Assembly: GCA_047967505.1 (NCBI GenBank)
Contig: CM106541.1
Length of the DNA: 64,000 nucleotides
Direction: 5' to 3' (one strand)
From: Dipteris shenzhenensis
Lineage: Eukaryota > Polypodiophyta > Polypodiopsida > Gleicheniales
In this document: positions 61,115-64,000 of the stretch, in pieces
Layout: each line of letters begins with the position of its first letter
How positions within the stretch are numbered: the stretch's first letter is position 1
Notes under the pieces: generated by a model
What the model saw: the letters and a program-made list of their open reading frames with translations, nothing else
Told to the model about the DNA's origin: nothing
The model's database searches: none
Program-made: the position numbers and the translations under genes

Positions 61115-61790
61115 AAGCTCTCTAAATTCTTGTGGGAGATTTTAATGCACGAACAGGATCATTGCAAGGCATCATAACAACAGAGGGAAGAGACCCCGCA
61201 TGCATGGAGGAAGTGCAAGACGACAATGAAGAAAGGCATCACAAGAAAAATCATCCATATGGGAAGGCAACTCCTCACACTATGTGGATGCTTTGGGATA
61301 TAAATCTGTAAAGGCACATCAAATTTTCAAAACACGGAGGGTTGCACATGCAAGACAGCTCAAGGATCAAGCGTAGTTGACTATGTGATCACAAATCCTC
61401 ATGCAAAGTACATGATTGAATATATCTAGCTTGAGGAAGAGTCTCTTGGGTATGACCACAAGACAATGTCTATAGGCATAATGGGGACAAGTATTGCTGT
61501 GAAAAAACAGAAAATTATTACACATCCGATGTTAAGATTGGAATACAAAAAGGCTCATATCTACGAAAGGGAGATAGAGGTAGCAATGGAAGATGGACAA
61601 ATGCCTTCTACATGTCAAGAAATGAGCAAATATATTACGGATATGCTGCTGTCGACAGCCCAAAATTTCTTCACTAAAAGCAAGGGCACGGGAATGCCAT
61701 TTAATCACTGGTATGACCACGCTTGCAAAGACGCAAATAAAGCCTGGAAAACAGCAGACAAAAGAGAGAAGGAAGTGTGAGAAGTGCAGC
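61115..61790 (+). pseudogene. LINE endonuclease domain fragment
   Basis: Near 61130-61170 reads ILVGDFNARTGSLQGIITTE. Near 61360-61465 another frame reads GSSVVDYVITNPHAKYMIEY and then GYDHKTMSI, the terminal SDH-type block (here YDH). Frame 61466-61780 continues to the pre-RT linker with NHWYDHACKDANKAWKTADK. So this is an APE-type endonuclease, truncated at 61790 before RT. Several frameshifts. Confidence 0.8.
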
Positions 61791-62430
61791 GGAAAGTGAA
61801 CAGAAAAGAGAACGCAAACCACACCCCACACAAACTGAGCTGAAAAGAATGAGAGACTGCAAGGGATCTCGGGGAAAAGCCCTCTGCACTGCTGGGCAAA
61901 ACCTCCACTATGAGATATATTAAAAGTGAGGGGACGCCTATATATAGCCTCTACACACCCCAGTCGGCTGGTACAACAGGCCGACCAGCTGCTCATAAGA
62001 CCGACTAGACAGCCAGTAGGGGGCCAACTAGCATGTAGGTCCTCCCCTGCATCTGGCCCTGGTGTGCTGCCCTAGGAACCCGACGTCCTACAGCCAAGGG
62101 GTGGCCACACACGCCCTTAAATCTAGCCTATATAAGTGGCAGAAGAGGGGCTGGAATCGTGCCATCAACCAGGCCCTCTAGGGCTGCGAAACAACCTCCG
62201 CACAGAAAAAAGACCCCAAGGGCACCAAATCAAACCCAGATATGTGCCAACCTGACCTGGTACGTGCCCAGGGCCCTGGCTCACCATCATCAAAACAGCA
62301 GAGGTGCCTCAGAGGTGGTTGGACACATCACTAGCCCCTGGCAAACACATATGCCCAGGTAGGCTCCAAACCCTACCCCTAAGCTAACCTCACAAAGGGT
62401 GGGCACACCCACAACAAAGGCCCTCTCTCT
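61791..62430. other. LTR-like fragment with U3 motif and TATA box
   Basis: 61960-62035 carries CAGTCGGCTGG and GGCCGACCAGCTG motifs; a TATA box CCTATATAAG lies at 62127-62136. 61797-61960 resembles 63215-63440 (gagagactgca..ggatctcggg). Probably the promoter end of a plus-oriented LTR element; no second LTR found. Confidence 0.45.
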
Positions 62431-63029
62431 GATCTAACCTAACCATGTTACATAGGAGATGCTCAACTCTAGCAGGACGACACAGCACAAACATACAAAC
62501 AAATGGTAAGGAATAAGAAAAGGATATTTCTCAAGAACAAAGACCTTGAGAGCTTTGAGGAGCTGAAACAAAATACCACCAGAAAGTTTTTTCAGAAATT
62601 GCATGCCAACAAACCTGGCTCCAACCAGCCCCTCCAAGATGGCCGACCCTCCTGCTGGTACACCCGCCTCTGCTGCGCCCCTTTCTGGCAACCTGAACTG
62701 CCCACATGTGTGCGCCTTTGCTGCGCCACATGCCGCCTCAGTCCGGCTTCCTGTGCGCCTCTGTTAGGGGCCTGTTCCAGCCCGTACACAGTCCTTGAGG
62801 TGCCTCTGCCAGGCTGCTGTGCTGCCCACATGGCAGCCCATGTGGCAGCCCCTTTAGCCCTTTCCCTGTGGGGTGCTGCCCATGTGGCAGCCCCCTCTCC
62901 ACCACGAGTCTCCTGCCCACAACAGCCAAGATGCTGTCCATGTGGCAGGCCATTCCACCTATGGTCCACCCCCCCGATGCACTCCTCATTTGGGGGCTCA
63001 CAAATGGGGAGGTGACCATTCCAACAGAT
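62431..63029 (-). mobile_element. S-related LTR, minus strand
   Basis: From 63029 downward the minus strand begins TGTTGGAATGGTCACCTCCC then GAGCCCCCAAATGAGGAG, matching the start of the S LTR, and carries several CTGCCACATGGGCAGC units (about 62955-62820). Similarity fades toward 62600. ORFs here are low-complexity LTR frames. Confidence 0.7.
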
Positions 63030-63115
63030 ATGATATGGTGTATTAAAAGCCTTTACGAAAGAGATGGGGAAGAGAAAGTCAAACACAATTACAGTATCAA
63101 ACATCAAATGCAATT
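63030..63115 (+). pseudogene. Short LINE RT piece
   Basis: Reads MIWCIKSLYERDGEEKVKHN, resembling the LINE segment just before the KQGCPLSPTLFGLY block. It flanks the S-related LTR, so that LTR probably inserted into a LINE, as S did. Confidence 0.5.
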
Positions 63116-64000
63116 ATAACAGAGGAGGACGTGGGTAAAGGCCTGAAAATAGAAGAAGGATTCCATTTATAATGGCAGCTCAGTAAAATCGAGCCAATCC
63201 ATAAGGGGGGGACAGCAAGATGGCAAAGAATTATCAAACAAACTGTGAGAAAAGCAGCGATGCGGAGCGATGAAGGAGATAAAACAGCAAACATCCCAAG
63301 AGAGAACCAGAGAACAAGAGAGACTGCACAGGATCTCGGGAAAAACCTCCTCAACTGCTGGAGAAAAACCCTCCACTGGTGGCTGCACAAGTGTGCACTG
63401 AGATGAAAACAATGAGGGGAAGGGGCCCTATTTATAAAGTCACCTCCTGGATAGAAAAACTGACAAGAGGGGACGGACAGCAGGTCGGGCCTCATGGCCC
63501 TAGTTGGGGCCTGTATACCTGCCAAGCAGGGCACCACCTAGGCGCCACGTTGCCAGAACAACTCTCCTGAGTCCCACAGCATCTAACGCAAGGGTCTGCC
63601 CTCTTATAACCAACGGCGCTATGGAGAGTGATCCTACCCATACCGGAGTGGTTTCCGGTCAATGGTTCAATCTGCCCCAGACAGCCAAGCACTCTAATCC
63701 TCTACCATTCCATTGAGTCGTGGGTGCTTGTAGGGGTGTGAAATAGCATGCTGCCAATGTGATATTCCCTTCCCTTGCCATTATTTCAATCCACTATATT
63801 TTTATACGGTTTGCAGTCATTCAGATATAGCATGCTATTCCACCAAATCCTCGTCCTCAAAGACCACAGGGGCACCCAGGCAAGCTGTCGAGGTTGAGCA
63901 TCAACAGTGTCCTACCACTGACATCCTCTCTTGACAAAGCCAGCCTTCACCAGAACCACTGTCACAAAGATCATTTCTTCTATTCTCAACAAGCCGGCAG
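63116..64000. other. Unassigned repeat DNA to window end
   Basis: 63215-63440 is a second copy of the LTR-like sequence seen at 61797-61960, with TATA-like CCCTATTTATAAAG at about 63425. 63870-63920 shares words with 9350-9390. No gene recognised. Confidence 0.4.

Noticed and set aside
62592-63113. 173-codon minus ORF as a host gene
   Set aside because: It crosses the S-related LTR boundary into LINE sequence and has no domain.

Overview
This window is nuclear DNA from a land plant with a large, repeat-dominated genome. Evidence: one intron-containing plant sterol glucosyltransferase gene (UGT80 type) on the minus strand; Ty3/gypsy chromoviruses and Ty1/copia elements primed by plant initiator-tRNA-Met sites (TGGTATCAGAGC...); many degraded LINEs; and a decayed Penelope-like reverse transcriptase. 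Penelope-like elements are rare in flowering plants but known in conifers and lycophytes, so a fern, lycophyte or gymnosperm is the likeliest source (inference). There are no bacterial operons, rRNA genes or CRISPR arrays. Most open frames are decayed transposon pieces or low-complexity artefacts.

Layout. 0.3-0.8 kb: LINE fragment. 1.3-2.7 kb: dead Penelope-like RT (minus). 3.7-5.5 kb: DUF4283/zinc-knuckle pseudogene (minus). 5.9-26.9 kb: eight consecutive sterol glucosyltransferase exons (minus), all with GT-AG borders and compatible phases. The last three introns are 6.1, 3.5 and 9.0 kb. They carry LINE fragments at about 7.2, 8.0, 10.5, 12.8, 15.6, 19.2 and 22.8 kb, all antisense to the gene, plus a gypsy remnant at 20.6-22.1 kb. 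The LINE at 22.8 kb contains a chimeric insertion built from a U6 snRNA piece, a gypsy integrase piece, what looks like the 3' end of initiator tRNA-Met, and a fold-back gypsy RT hairpin.

27.2-30.3 kb: a complete non-autonomous copia element (S) with 5-bp target duplication, inserted in a LINE that resumes to 32.6 kb. 32.9-58.6 kb: a nested stack. Gypsy X inserted into the gag of an older element V. Copia Z (minus strand) inserted into X gag, duplicating CAATG. Chromovirus Y inserted into a Z LTR, duplicating ACAAA. A 153-bp insert (duplicating TTTCT) and the non-autonomous element W interrupt X further downstream. The far end of the X 3' LTR is inverted together with the resuming V gag. 59.3-64 kb: minus-strand LINE and copia-gag scraps, a LINE endonuclease, and LTR fragments including a reverse-oriented relative of S.

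The host gene is the only ordinary cellular gene seen. Its N-terminal half and last C-terminal residues were not found, so it probably extends beyond the window on both sides. Points most worth attention are the U6/tRNA/gypsy hairpin chimera, an extra ORF overlapping the gag start of Y, the palindromic CTGGTCGGCC-type arrays before the TATA box in several LTR families, and the Penelope-like RT.
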